This document shows, one piece after another, positions 38,924 to 46,854 of a stretch of DNA of 64,000 nucleotides (position 1 is the stretch's first letter; each line of letters begins with the position of its first letter). The stretch lies in assembly GCF_026870175.2 (NCBI RefSeq), contig NZ_CP113977.2, forward strand, positions 2,666,001-2,730,000, read 5' to 3'. The position numbers were made by a program, and so were the translations under genes. Below the pieces are notes generated by a model. That model was not told where the DNA came from, made no database searches, and worked only from the letters and a program-made list of their open reading frames with translations. The stretch is from Flavobacterium aestivum. Lineage in GTDB: Bacteria; Bacteroidota; Bacteroidia; Flavobacteriales; Flavobacteriaceae.

Positions 38924-39589
38924 TTAGTCTAATTTATTGATGTAGTACTTTGGGTATTTACTTTGAACAAAGGTAAATTGATTTTTTGGTAAAGGCAGAT
39001 TTGTTTTAAAAGAATTCACGGTCAATGTCGTTTTAGTCCCCTTTTTATCAATTTCAATCACATTGTTGATGTTTTTCGTTTTAGAATCTATCCCAACCAA
39101 TATTTCTTTTCTTTGATCTTTTGGGTTTGTTGGAATGAGTTTAACGTATTGAATTTTTTTACCATTTACATTCTGAATAATATCCATTGAAAATTTATAA
39201 CCTTTATTAAAAAAAGTCAACATTTTTGAAGGTGTAATTGCTGAATCATCTTTTTCATTTACAGTAGAAATCGTGATTTCTTCATCTTCCGGAACAATAG
39301 TATAGGTCTTTTTACCATCAAAAATCTTCGTAATTCCCATGAAATTCAACGTATATTGATTTCCTTTCATGATAACAGTTCCTTTACTGTCTTGATTGAT
39401 GTTTTCTTTGCTGTTGTTCAAAGAATATTTAAAATCAATTGTAATATTATCGTAGCTTTTTACTTTGGCGGTTACTTGATCCAGTAATTCTTTTGCTTTT
39501 TTGTCTTGACCTTGAGCCGAAAAACCAATAAAAAAGGCAAGTAAAATGCCAAATAATGGTTTCATTACTATTTTGTGTTGTAGTGTCAT
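38924..39589 (-). CDS. lolA: LolA-like outer-membrane lipoprotein carrier protein
   Basis: The open frame gives 221 residues, but the second Met (MKPLFGILLAFFIGFSAQGQ, residue 9) starts a clean signal peptide and is the more likely start (base 39565). The mature part has the LolA pattern: KAKELLDQVTAKVKSYDNITIDFKY, KGTVIMKGNQYTLNF, DGKKTYTIVPEDEEI, GIDSKTKNINNVIEIDKKG. LolA carries lipoproteins through the periplasm from LolCDE to the outer membrane. It is followed by the LptF/G gene at 6 bp, so an envelope-biogenesis operon is likely. Confidence 0.87.
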   Translation of the reverse strand: MTLQHKIVMKPLFGILLAFFIGFSAQGQDKKAKELLDQVTAKVKSYDNITIDFKYSLNNSKENINQDSKGTVIMKGNQYTLNFMGITKIFDGKKTYTIVPEDEEITISTVNEKDDSAITPSKMLTFFNKGYKFSMDIIQNVNGKKIQYVKLIPTNPKDQRKEILVGIDSKTKNINNVIEIDKKGTKTTLTVNSFKTNLPLPKNQFTFVQSKYPKYYINKLD

Positions 39590-39682
39590 TCGATCTTTGT
39601 TTTGTTGTATTCTAAATTATTGTTTTGCTACATGTTATTGTAAACCCTATTCATTTACTTCGTCAATTCGCTAATGTTCGTG

Positions 39683-39790
39683 TGGGCGTGTCTCTATTTG
39701 GGAAAGAGGCTTACATACAGGCCGCTTATTCGCCCCTTTCCCAAATACAGCCGGGCTATACGCGCTACAAGGTAGCTAGCTTCTATCCCT
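39683..39790 (-). repeat. Dispersed element, copy A: conserved 39-nt box plus variable hairpin
   Basis: Lies in the 338-bp gene-free gap between lolA and ftsK. The box at 39752-39790 (minus strand from AGGGATAGAAGC to TATAGCCCG) matches 43483-43521 with one mismatch in 39. Next to it is a 12-bp inverted repeat TATTTGGGAAAG (39695-39706) / CTTTCCCAAATA (39736-39747). The hairpin sequence is unrelated to that of copy B. The rest of the gap shows nothing else. Confidence 0.82.
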
Positions 39791-39927
39791 CACGCTGTCT
39801 CGTATAAGTGAGATATTTGTTGCAAATGTAAAGATCAATAAATCAAAAGAATCTTAAAAAAAGCTAAAAAGTTAGAAGAATCTAAAGAAGAAATTAAATT
39901 TGCCAACTATTCGCTGTAGTTTAGAAT

Positions 39928-42384
39928 CTAATTTTCATTATTAAAAAATTGATCCAGACCCGTCATATCCTGAATGTTTACAGTTCTGGCTTTACTTCCT
40001 TCAAATGGTCCCACAATTCCCGCAGCTTCCAGTTGGTCTATTAATCGACCGGCTCTGTTGTAGCCCAGTTTTAATTTTCTTTGTAATAATGAAGCCGATC
40101 CTTGTTGGGCATTCACTATTACTTCTGCAGCTTCTCTAAATAAGGTGTCTCTTTCGGAAATATCCATTTCTAGATTGATTCCGCCATCCTCACCAATAAA
40201 TTCCGGAAGTAAATAGGCAGTTGCGTATGCTTTTTGTGCACCTATAAACTCTGTGATTTTCTCTACTTCTGGGGTGTCTACAAAAGCACATTGTACACGA
40301 ACAATATCATTACCATTGGTGTATAGTAAATCTCCTCGCCCTATTAACTGATCTGCTCCTTGAGTATCCAAAATAGTTCTCGAATCTATTTTTGAGGTAA
40401 CTCTAAACGCGATTCTTGCAGGGAAGTTGGCTTTGATTAAACCAGTAATTACGTTTACGGATGGTCTCTGTGTTGCAATAATCAAGTGAATACCAATGGC
40501 ACGGGCCAATTGCGCCAAACGGGCAATAGGTACTTCGACTTCTTTACCAGCTGTCATAATCAAATCGGCAAACTCATCGACAACCAATACGATATATGGT
40601 AAAAAACGGTGACCGTTTTCTGGGTTTAATCTTCGGGCTTTAAATTTCTCATTGTATTCTTTGATGTTACGTACCATCGCATCTTTTAATAAAGAATAAC
40701 GATTGTCCATTTCTGTACAAAGAGAGTTTAAAGTAGCAACAACCTTAGCATTATCAGTAATAATAGCATCTTCGGTATCCGGTAATTTGGCGAGATAATG
40801 TCTTTCTATTTTATTAAAAAGGGTTAGCTCTACTTTTTTAGGGTCGACCAATACAAACTTTACTTCTGCTGGATGTTTTTTGTACAAAAGCGAAGTTAAA
40901 ACGGCATTCAAACCAACAGATTTTCCTTGTCCTGTAGCACCCGCCATCAATAGGTGAGGCATTTTAGCCAAATCAACTACGAAGGTTTCATTCGAAATTG
41001 TTTTTCCAAGAGCAATAGGTAATTCCATTTCGGCTTCTTGAAACTTGGCTGAACCAATTACACTTTTCATAGAAACCATAGTAGGATTCTTGTTAGGTAC
41101 CTCAATACCAATTGTCCCTTTTCCTGGGATAGGAGCAATGATACGAATACCTAGAGCCGAAAGTGACAAGGCAATATCGTCTTCCAAACTTTTAATCTTA
41201 GAAATACGGATTCCTGCTTCTGGGACAATCTCATATAAAGTTACAGATGGTCCAACAGTTGCTTTAATCTGTGCAATTTCTATTTTGTAATTACGAAGTG
41301 TATCTACAATTCTATTTTTGTTCTCTTCTAATTCTTCCTGATTGATGGTAATACCGCCAGTCGAATATTCTTTTAATAAATCGATGGTTGGGTATTTGTA
41401 ATTGGATAAATCCAAAGTTGGGTCGAATAATCCAAAATTTGATACTAATCGGGAAGCCAAGTTGTCTTCGATAATATCTTCTTCTACCGCCTTTTCTATA
41501 ACGAAGGCCTCTTCTTTGACAGGCGCTTCAGTTTTTATAGGTGCCTCAGGTGGAAGAACTTCCATGGTTACTGGTTTGATTGTAGGTTCTAAATTAATTT
41601 CAGAAGCGTTTGAAATGGTTGGTTTTAATGCTTCTTTATTTATTTCGAATTGTGAACCGGTAGATTTTATATGAATATCATCTAATTCATCTTCAGGTTC
41701 TTCTACTGCAAATTCCTCTAAATTATAGGCACTGTCATTTGTGGAAAGTACAGGGCTTGGAGCCATGTCTTCTTTGATTTCTTTTTTAGTATTCTCGAAA
41801 AATGATTGTATTTTTTCTGGAGATACTTGAAGCTTAAAAATGATGTAAATAATTAAACCAAAAACTAATACTAAGAAAGTTCCGGTTTTTCCAATGTAAT
41901 CTTGAGAAAATATATTCAGTTCATATCCTATTGTTCCGCCTAATTCTGGTAATGAAGTGGCAAAAAAACCAAATAATACAGATAGAATTATGATTACGAA
42001 TAAGTCCCAGAACCAAATTGCTTTTAGTTTTTTGATCGAAAGACTCAATACTAAATACATTCCGGTAAGGAAAAATAAACGTACGAATATAAATGAGGCA
42101 ATTCCAAAACCTTTGTATATCATTAAATCGGCTAGGTACGCACCAAATTTTCCTAACCAGTTTTGAACTACTTCATTACGGTCAGTTAATTCGGAAACAG
42201 CACTTTGGTCGACTTGTCCGTAGATAAAAAAGGAAACAAATGCTACCAATAAGGCAACAGAAAATAAGACCAAAAGGAATCCTAAAACAATCTTGTGTTG
42301 TTTTGATAGTCCCCAAGATTTTTTTTCTTTAGGTTCTGATGCGTTTTTTTTATCTGAAGGTTCTTTTTTTGTTGTTTTTGCCAT
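39928..42384 (-). CDS. ftsK: DNA translocase FtsK/SpoIIIE
   Basis: 818 residues, four N-terminal transmembrane helices (about 28-190), a variable linker rich in Glu and Pro (about 200-330), then the RecA-like motor: Walker A LLMAGATGQGKSVGLNAVL (about 475), Walker B LPYIVLVVDEFADLIM and IIATQRPSVNVITGLIKANF. The last 65 residues are the DNA-reading gamma winged helix (LLQRKLKLGYNRAGRLIDQL). The protein pumps chromosome ends through the division septum and is needed for dimer resolution. It lies 18 bp downstream of dgkA on the same strand. Confidence 0.96.
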   Translation of the reverse strand: MAKTTKKEPSDKKNASEPKEKKSWGLSKQHKIVLGFLLVLFSVALLVAFVSFFIYGQVDQSAVSELTDRNEVVQNWLGKFGAYLADLMIYKGFGIASFIFVRLFFLTGMYLVLSLSIKKLKAIWFWDLFVIIILSVLFGFFATSLPELGGTIGYELNIFSQDYIGKTGTFLVLVFGLIIYIIFKLQVSPEKIQSFFENTKKEIKEDMAPSPVLSTNDSAYNLEEFAVEEPEDELDDIHIKSTGSQFEINKEALKPTISNASEINLEPTIKPVTMEVLPPEAPIKTEAPVKEEAFVIEKAVEEDIIEDNLASRLVSNFGLFDPTLDLSNYKYPTIDLLKEYSTGGITINQEELEENKNRIVDTLRNYKIEIAQIKATVGPSVTLYEIVPEAGIRISKIKSLEDDIALSLSALGIRIIAPIPGKGTIGIEVPNKNPTMVSMKSVIGSAKFQEAEMELPIALGKTISNETFVVDLAKMPHLLMAGATGQGKSVGLNAVLTSLLYKKHPAEVKFVLVDPKKVELTLFNKIERHYLAKLPDTEDAIITDNAKVVATLNSLCTEMDNRYSLLKDAMVRNIKEYNEKFKARRLNPENGHRFLPYIVLVVDEFADLIMTAGKEVEVPIARLAQLARAIGIHLIIATQRPSVNVITGLIKANFPARIAFRVTSKIDSRTILDTQGADQLIGRGDLLYTNGNDIVRVQCAFVDTPEVEKITEFIGAQKAYATAYLLPEFIGEDGGINLEMDISERDTLFREAAEVIVNAQQGSASLLQRKLKLGYNRAGRLIDQLEAAGIVGPFEGSKARTVNIQDMTGLDQFFNNEN

Positions 42385-42402
42385 TCTTGAATTTAATTGG
42401 AC

Positions 42403-42777
42403 TTATAAAAATTTTGGGATATAAATAATAAGGCCGATAGCTATTGCTGTCAAGGCTGCAAAAAATACGGCCCCTGCGGCGATATCTTTGATGAAACCAA
42501 TTCTTTCATGGTAATTGGGGTGAATAAAATCGGCTATTTTTTCTACAGCGGTATTCAATCCTTCTATACTCATGATTAATCCGATGGCCATGGTTTGAAA
42601 AAGCCATTCGGTGGTGGTAATGTGAAAATAAAAACCAGCAATGGTCATTATGACTCCAATGGAGAATTGTACCATTATGCTATGTTCTGTTGTAACTAAT
42701 TTAACAGCACCCTGAAAAGCAAATTTTACGCTTTTCAGTCTGCCTGTTAATAGGGTATTATCTTTTTGAAATTCCAT
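42403..42777 (-). CDS. dgkA: Diacylglycerol kinase family protein (DgkA)
   Basis: 124 residues, three predicted transmembrane helices. The family motif is seen as GLIMSIEGLNTAVEKIADF (about 73-91), followed by KDIAAGAVFFAALTAIAIG with the conserved Asp. The enzyme phosphorylates diacylglycerol (or undecaprenol in some relatives) to recycle lipid. It starts 8 bp downstream of tpx and is 18 bp upstream of ftsK. Confidence 0.92.
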   Translation of the reverse strand: MEFQKDNTLLTGRLKSVKFAFQGAVKLVTTEHSIMVQFSIGVIMTIAGFYFHITTTEWLFQTMAIGLIMSIEGLNTAVEKIADFIHPNYHERIGFIKDIAAGAVFFAALTAIAIGLIIYIPKFL

Positions 42778-42785
42778 ATAGATTA

Positions 42786-43283
42786 TTAAAGTGCGGCTAA
42801 AGCTGCTTCGTAATTAGGTTCGTCTGCAATTTCGCCTACTTGTTCCGTGTGAGTAATTGTTCCGTTTTCATCTGCTACAATGATAACTCTTGAATGTAAT
42901 CCTGCTAATGGACCATCAACGATATCTAAACCATTGTTTTTTCCAAAATTACCATCTTGAAAATCAGATAAGTTTATAACGTTTTCTATTCCCTCAGCAC
43001 CACAAAAGCGTTTTTGAGCGAAAGGTAAATCCCTAGAAATACACAATACAGTTGTGTTTGCCAAATTGCTTGCGGTTTCATTGAATGTTCTAACTGATTT
43101 TGCACAAGTTCCTGTATCTATACTTGGGAAAATATTTAAAACTAATTTTTTACCTGTAAAGTTGCTTAAAGATGCTACTGATAAATCGTTTTGAACTAAT
43201 TTAAAATCAACTAGTTTTGAACCTACTTTTGGTAATTCACCTGATGTGTTTATTGGATTGCCACCTAATGTTACTACAGCCAT
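42786..43283 (-). CDS. tpx: Thiol peroxidase (Tpx, atypical 2-Cys peroxiredoxin)
   Basis: A longer frame opens at 43310, but the Met at 43283 gives MAVVTLGGNPINTSGELP, the usual Tpx start, for 165 residues. The peroxidatic Cys lies in NIFPSIDTGTCAKSVRTFN and the resolving Cys in RFCGAEGIENV. The first half also has GKKLVLNIFP and the second LAGLHSRVIIVADENG. Tpx reduces lipid and hydrogen peroxides with thioredoxin as electron donor. It starts a run of closely spaced minus-strand genes (tpx, dgkA, ftsK). Confidence 0.94.
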   Translation of the reverse strand: MAVVTLGGNPINTSGELPKVGSKLVDFKLVQNDLSVASLSNFTGKKLVLNIFPSIDTGTCAKSVRTFNETASNLANTTVLCISRDLPFAQKRFCGAEGIENVINLSDFQDGNFGKNNGLDIVDGPLAGLHSRVIIVADENGTITHTEQVGEIADEPNYEAALAAL

Positions 43284-43482
43284 ATTTTTTGTTTTTTTAT
43301 TGAGGCTCAAAAGTAAGGATTAATATTTGAAACTAAAAAAAATTGTTTTTTTGAGTTACTAAGGTTCTAAGTTTCTAAGATTAAAAGATTAAAAGATTGA
43401 AGTTTAAAGTTTCTGAGTTTTTCTTTTCACTTTTCACTCTTCACATTTCACATTTCACATTTTACTTTTTGTTTTCCGCGAG

Positions 43483-43593
43483 AGGGATAGGAGCTAGCTA
43501 CCTTGTAGCGCGTATAGCCCGACAGCATCCCGATAAAAAGGGGTGTCACTACAAAGAGAGTTACCCTTTTTATCGGGATGGTGGCTCGCCCCA
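43483..43593 (+). repeat. Dispersed element, copy B: conserved 39-nt box plus variable hairpin
   Basis: The box at 43483-43521 (AGGGATAGGAGC to TATAGCCCG) matches copy A in inverted orientation. It is followed by a 15-bp perfect inverted repeat CATCCCGATAAAAAG (43526-43540) / CTTTTTATCGGGATG (43566-43580) around a 25-nt loop. It lies in the gap between tpx and the DUF6952 gene, after a simple-sequence stretch (TTTCACAT-type) at 43424-43470. Confidence 0.82.
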
Positions 43594-43611
43594 ATTGTCT
43601 CTTTGGGATAA

Positions 43612-43644
43612 AAAAAATGCACTCTATTTCAGAATGCATTTTTT
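43612..43644 (-). terminator. Terminator after the DUF6952 gene
   Basis: AAAAAATGCA pairs with TGCATTTTTT around a short loop, with T-runs on both outer sides. It lies 23 bp past the stop at 43667. Confidence 0.72.
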
Positions 43645-43666
43645 GGTATGTTTAGGAGTTGGGGTT

Positions 43667-43924
43667 TTATTTATCGATAGATCCTAAAACTCTTTTCATA
43701 AAAGTGTTTAAGGCTTCTTTTTTGTCGGTTCCTTCTTTTATCAGTTTATGTACTTCGAGTGCGCCGTACATATTTGAAATTAATTCACCAATGACATCTA
43801 ATTCTTCATCTTTCAGCGAGGCTATTTCGGTCATGGCTTCCAGAACTTCAATAGTTTCTATGATGTAGTCCTGATCGTTTTCTTCGATGAACTGAGTCAA
43901 GTGTTTTATTACGGGTAACTTCAT
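43667..43924 (-). CDS. Small conserved protein, DUF6952-like
   Basis: 85 residues, acidic, predicted all-helical, no signal peptide and no cysteine. Recognisable as the short conserved protein (MKLPVIKHLTQFIEEN ... DEELDVIGELISNMYGALEV) that follows thioredoxin and peroxiredoxin genes in Flavobacteria. It is the last gene of the Prx-Trx-DUF6952 group, 77 bp downstream of the thioredoxin gene, with its own terminator. A role in redox defence is inferred only from that neighbourhood. Confidence 0.72.
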   Translation of the reverse strand: MKLPVIKHLTQFIEENDQDYIIETIEVLEAMTEIASLKDEELDVIGELISNMYGALEVHKLIKEGTDKKEALNTFMKRVLGSIDK

Positions 43925-44001
43925 TTTTTAGAGTTTTGATTTTTTGGAATTTTAGATAACAGATTTAAGAGATCTAGCAATCTAAAAGTCCAAATAATTT
44001 T

Positions 44002-44310
44002 TTAAACAATTTCGTTTACCAATTCGATTAAAACTTCTTGTTTGTTGGTTTGGGTTTCGTTAACCAATTTTCCGTTTACGAAAGTGGCAAATGTAGGCAG
44101 GTTGCTTACATTGGCTAATTTTCTCGATTCCGGAGAATTCTCAGCGTCAACTAAAACAAAAGAAATTCCGTCGTTTTCTGAAGCCAATTTTTTGAATTTT
44201 GGTTTCATAATTCTGCAATTTCCACACCAAGAGGCTGAAAATTGAACTACTACTTTTTCGTTTTGTGCTATTAAAGCACCTAACGTATCTTCGTTTAATT
44301 CGATTAACAT
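44002..44310 (-). CDS. Thioredoxin-family protein with CGNC active site
   Basis: 102 residues, thioredoxin fold: KVVVQFSASWCGNCRIMKPK with the two active cysteines, then FVLVDAENSPESRKLANVSN and the cis-Pro loop NLPTFATF. The canonical CGPC is changed to CGNC; the Pro-to-Asn change should shift the redox potential. It probably feeds electrons to the peroxiredoxin encoded just upstream (98 bp), and is followed by the DUF6952 gene. Confidence 0.9.
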   Translation of the reverse strand: MLIELNEDTLGALIAQNEKVVVQFSASWCGNCRIMKPKFKKLASENDGISFVLVDAENSPESRKLANVSNLPTFATFVNGKLVNETQTNKQEVLIELVNEIV

Positions 44311-44324
44311 AGATTTTTATTTTA

Positions 44325-44402
44325 AGTTACTAAGATTCTAAGTCTCTAAGTTACTAAGTTTAAAAACTCAGAATCTTAGCGACTTAGTAGCTTAGCGTCT
44401 TT
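44325..44402. repeat. CTAAG-rich inverted repeat between Prx and Trx genes
   Basis: Short words such as TTACTAAGATTCTAAG recur and are mirrored by CTCAGAATCTTAG and CTTAGTAGCTTAG, allowing a long imperfect hairpin. A related run of the same words lies at 43354-43382. In the minus direction it separates the peroxiredoxin and thioredoxin genes. Confidence 0.6.
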
Positions 44403-44408
44403 TTTAAA

Positions 44409-45047
44409 TTAGTTAAGGCTTAAGTATTCTGCAGTACTTTTTCTGTCAGCTGTCATTGCTTCTTTTCCAGCTTCCCAGTTTGCAGGACAAACTTCACCTT
44501 TTACTTGGATGTGTGTATAAGCATCAACCATACGTAAATACTCACTTACGTTACGTCCTAATGGCATATCGTTTACGCTTTCGTGGAAGATTTTTCCAGT
44601 CTCGTCGATTAAGTAAGTAGCTCTGTAAGGTACGTTTGATCCTTCGATGATTACTGAATCTGTTTCTTCGCAATACTCAGTTGAATCGATATCAAGAATT
44701 CCTAAAATGTTTGCTAAGTTTCTGTTGGTATCTGCAAGAATTGGGTAAGTTACACCTTCTATTCCACCATTGTTTTTTGGAGTGTTTAACCAAGCAAAGT
44801 GTACTTCGTTAGTATCACAAGATGCTCCAATTACGATTGTATTTCTTTTTTCGAATTCTGGCAAAGCAGCTTGGAAAGCGTGTAATTCAGTTGGACATAC
44901 AAAAGTGAAATCTTTTGGGTACCAAAACAAAAGTACTTTTTTGTTGTTTTTTGTAGCTTCCTCAAAAATATTGATTTTCAAATTGTCTCCCATTTCTGAG
45001 ATAGCGTCTACTGCAATACTTGGGAATTTTTTACCTACTAATGACAT
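44409..45047 (-). CDS. Peroxiredoxin (AhpC/Prx1-type, 2-Cys)
   Basis: 212 residues. The peroxidatic Cys is in FWYPKDFTFVCPTELHAFQ (about 43-61) and the resolving Cys in GEVCPANW (about 190). SCDTNEVHFAWL and PLGRNVSEYLRMVDAY are also family typical. It reduces hydrogen peroxide and organic peroxides. It is the first gene of the Prx-Trx-DUF6952 group on the minus strand, with a TATATTTG box 38 bp upstream. Confidence 0.94.
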   Translation of the reverse strand: MSLVGKKFPSIAVDAISEMGDNLKINIFEEATKNNKKVLLFWYPKDFTFVCPTELHAFQAALPEFEKRNTIVIGASCDTNEVHFAWLNTPKNNGGIEGVTYPILADTNRNLANILGILDIDSTEYCEETDSVIIEGSNVPYRATYLIDETGKIFHESVNDMPLGRNVSEYLRMVDAYTHIQVKGEVCPANWEAGKEAMTADRKSTAEYLSLN

Positions 45048-45084
45048 ATTTATTAATTTTAGTTATTTAATTTTTTTAATGGTG

Positions 45085-45092
45085 CAAATATA
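45085..45092 (-). promoter_or_regulatory. -7 box of the peroxiredoxin promoter
   Basis: The minus strand reads TATATTTG, a full TAnnTTTG match, 38 bp upstream of the start codon. No clean TTG lies at -33. Confidence 0.5.
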
Positions 45093-45170
45093 AGGGATAT
45101 AAAAAGATGCTTTAAATAAATTTTGATTATTAATATTTATTGAACTATCATATATAATTATTTTTTTTGT

Positions 45171-46790
45171 TTATGATAGTGATAATGTGATTGGTAATGT
45201 TCCTTTTGGTTTTTTGTTTTCTACTAATTGTTCTGCTGCAACTTCTTGAAATTCAGTAAAATCTTGATACATTTCAATAATTCCTACTGTTTCTTCTAAA
45301 TTCGGAATTACTTGTAAAGCATATGGATTTCCAAAAACATAGATCACACATTTTTTGGTTTGAAATAAATGGCCTAAATATTCTAAAACGGTATCTTCTA
45401 AATCAAATTTATTTAGCGGTTTTGCTTTTGGAACATATAAAGATATAAGTAAGGTATCAAATGAAAGAAGGTCTTCCTTGATAGTTGTATTTATTAAATC
45501 ACTGGCATCTTCAATTGCATATTCAGGTGATGGCAGATGTGAGCTCAAGGCATTAAAAAACGGATTGTCAATCGTTTTGTAAATACTCAATTTTGCCATG
45601 CGTTCCCTGTTCTTGGCATCAAAAAGAGTTAATGAATTCTGTTTGTTTTTTATTTCGGTTATGCAATTTTTGGCTATTTTTCGATTTAAGTCAGAAGTGA
45701 TTTTAAAGTCAAAAGCAGTTTTAGAAGCTGGGGTTGCATCAAAAAGGCCTACTTTTTGTTTGCATTTCATAATGCGATTGTAACTTGTATCGATACGTTC
45801 CGGACTGGCATTTTTTAAGATCTCCTGAATCCCTTCAGCTACGTTTTCGGAAAAACAAAGAACATCGTTTCCAGCATTAAAGGCTTCCCATTCTAGTTGA
45901 CCTTTGGTATCATATAATTTTGAGACGCTATGCATATTTAAAGCATCAGATATCACTAAACCATCATAACCCAATTGCTCACGCAGAAGGGATTCGATTA
46001 TATTTTTTGATAAAGTTGCCGAGGTATTTTTTCCGTTATTTAAAGCAGGAACGGCTAAATGCCCAATCATAATTGAATCGACTTGATTTTCGATTCCTTT
46101 GATAAACGGAACCAATTCATTTTCTAATAATTGTTCTAAATTCTCGGTTAAAATTGGTAATCCTAAATGTGAATCGACATTGGTGTTTCCGTGTCCAGGG
46201 AAGTGTTTCAGGCAGCCTAAAATTCCAACTTCAGACATTCCTCGGAGGTACTCTAATGCAAAATGTGCTACTTTTTCTTTATTTGAACCAAAAGATCGAT
46301 ATCCTATTACGGGATTATTAGGATTGATGTTTATATCGGCCAAAGGAGCCAAATTATAATGAATTCCTGCCGATTTTAAGTCTAATGCAATTTGTTTTCC
46401 CACTTCATAAACCAAGTCAATTTCGCTGTCTGGCAAAGCGCCAAGAGTAATTGCATATGGATATTGCGGTGTTTTCTCGACACGCATGGCCAAACCCCAT
46501 TCTGCATCTATACTCATCAAAAGAGGAGTGGTGCTACATTTTTGGTAGCGAACAATAAGTTCTTTTAAACGTTGATAGCTGTCTTCGATTACTTCAACTT
46601 TTTTCTTAGACTCATAGTTGGTCGCCGCACTGGCTCTACTATGAAAAAAAGTTAATCCACCTATGTTGTGTTCTCTGATTAATTGTTCCGTTTTTTGGAT
46701 GTTTTCTTCTGTGTCGTTAATGAAAACGGCCGGAAAAAAGAATTGCCCTATTTTTTGTTCTAGTGTCATTTTGAAAATATTTTTGAACAC
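45171..46790 (-). CDS. nagZ: Beta-N-acetylhexosaminidase NagZ-like, GH3 family
   Basis: 539 residues. The GH3 N-terminal barrel is shown by LLMSIDAEWGLAMRV (substrate Asp), the NagZ hallmark CLKHFPGHGNTNVDSHLGLP (about 210-229) with its catalytic His, and DGLVISDALNM with the nucleophile Asp (about 275). A second alpha/beta domain follows (about 385-539), shorter than in full GH3 glucosidases. There is no signal peptide, so a cytoplasmic role in removing GlcNAc from muropeptides fits. The AmpG-like transporter and GHL10 genes lie just upstream on the same strand. Confidence 0.91.
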   Translation of the reverse strand: MFKNIFKMTLEQKIGQFFFPAVFINDTEENIQKTEQLIREHNIGGLTFFHSRASAATNYESKKKVEVIEDSYQRLKELIVRYQKCSTTPLLMSIDAEWGLAMRVEKTPQYPYAITLGALPDSEIDLVYEVGKQIALDLKSAGIHYNLAPLADININPNNPVIGYRSFGSNKEKVAHFALEYLRGMSEVGILGCLKHFPGHGNTNVDSHLGLPILTENLEQLLENELVPFIKGIENQVDSIMIGHLAVPALNNGKNTSATLSKNIIESLLREQLGYDGLVISDALNMHSVSKLYDTKGQLEWEAFNAGNDVLCFSENVAEGIQEILKNASPERIDTSYNRIMKCKQKVGLFDATPASKTAFDFKITSDLNRKIAKNCITEIKNKQNSLTLFDAKNRERMAKLSIYKTIDNPFFNALSSHLPSPEYAIEDASDLINTTIKEDLLSFDTLLISLYVPKAKPLNKFDLEDTVLEYLGHLFQTKKCVIYVFGNPYALQVIPNLEETVGIIEMYQDFTEFQEVAAEQLVENKKPKGTLPITLSLS

Positions 46791-46854
46791 GAATTTTACG
46801 AATAGAATTTTATTTAAAAATGATTAATAAAATTCGTTCAATCTTTATTTTATA

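Noticed and set aside
39625..39807. Plus-strand 60-aa open frame ending in GYTRYKVASFYPSR
   Set aside because: It is a translation of the dispersed repeat element; the same peptide ending appears at 43448-43639 in copy B on the other strand, so the reading frame follows the repeat and not a gene.
43424..43470. Possible CRISPR-like or tandem array (TTTCACAT words)
   Set aside because: Only a short low-complexity run with unit size near 8 bp and no spacers.
43397..43687. Plus-strand 96-aa open frame
   Set aside because: Covers simple sequence, the repeat element and the terminator of the gene at 43667; no protein-like composition.
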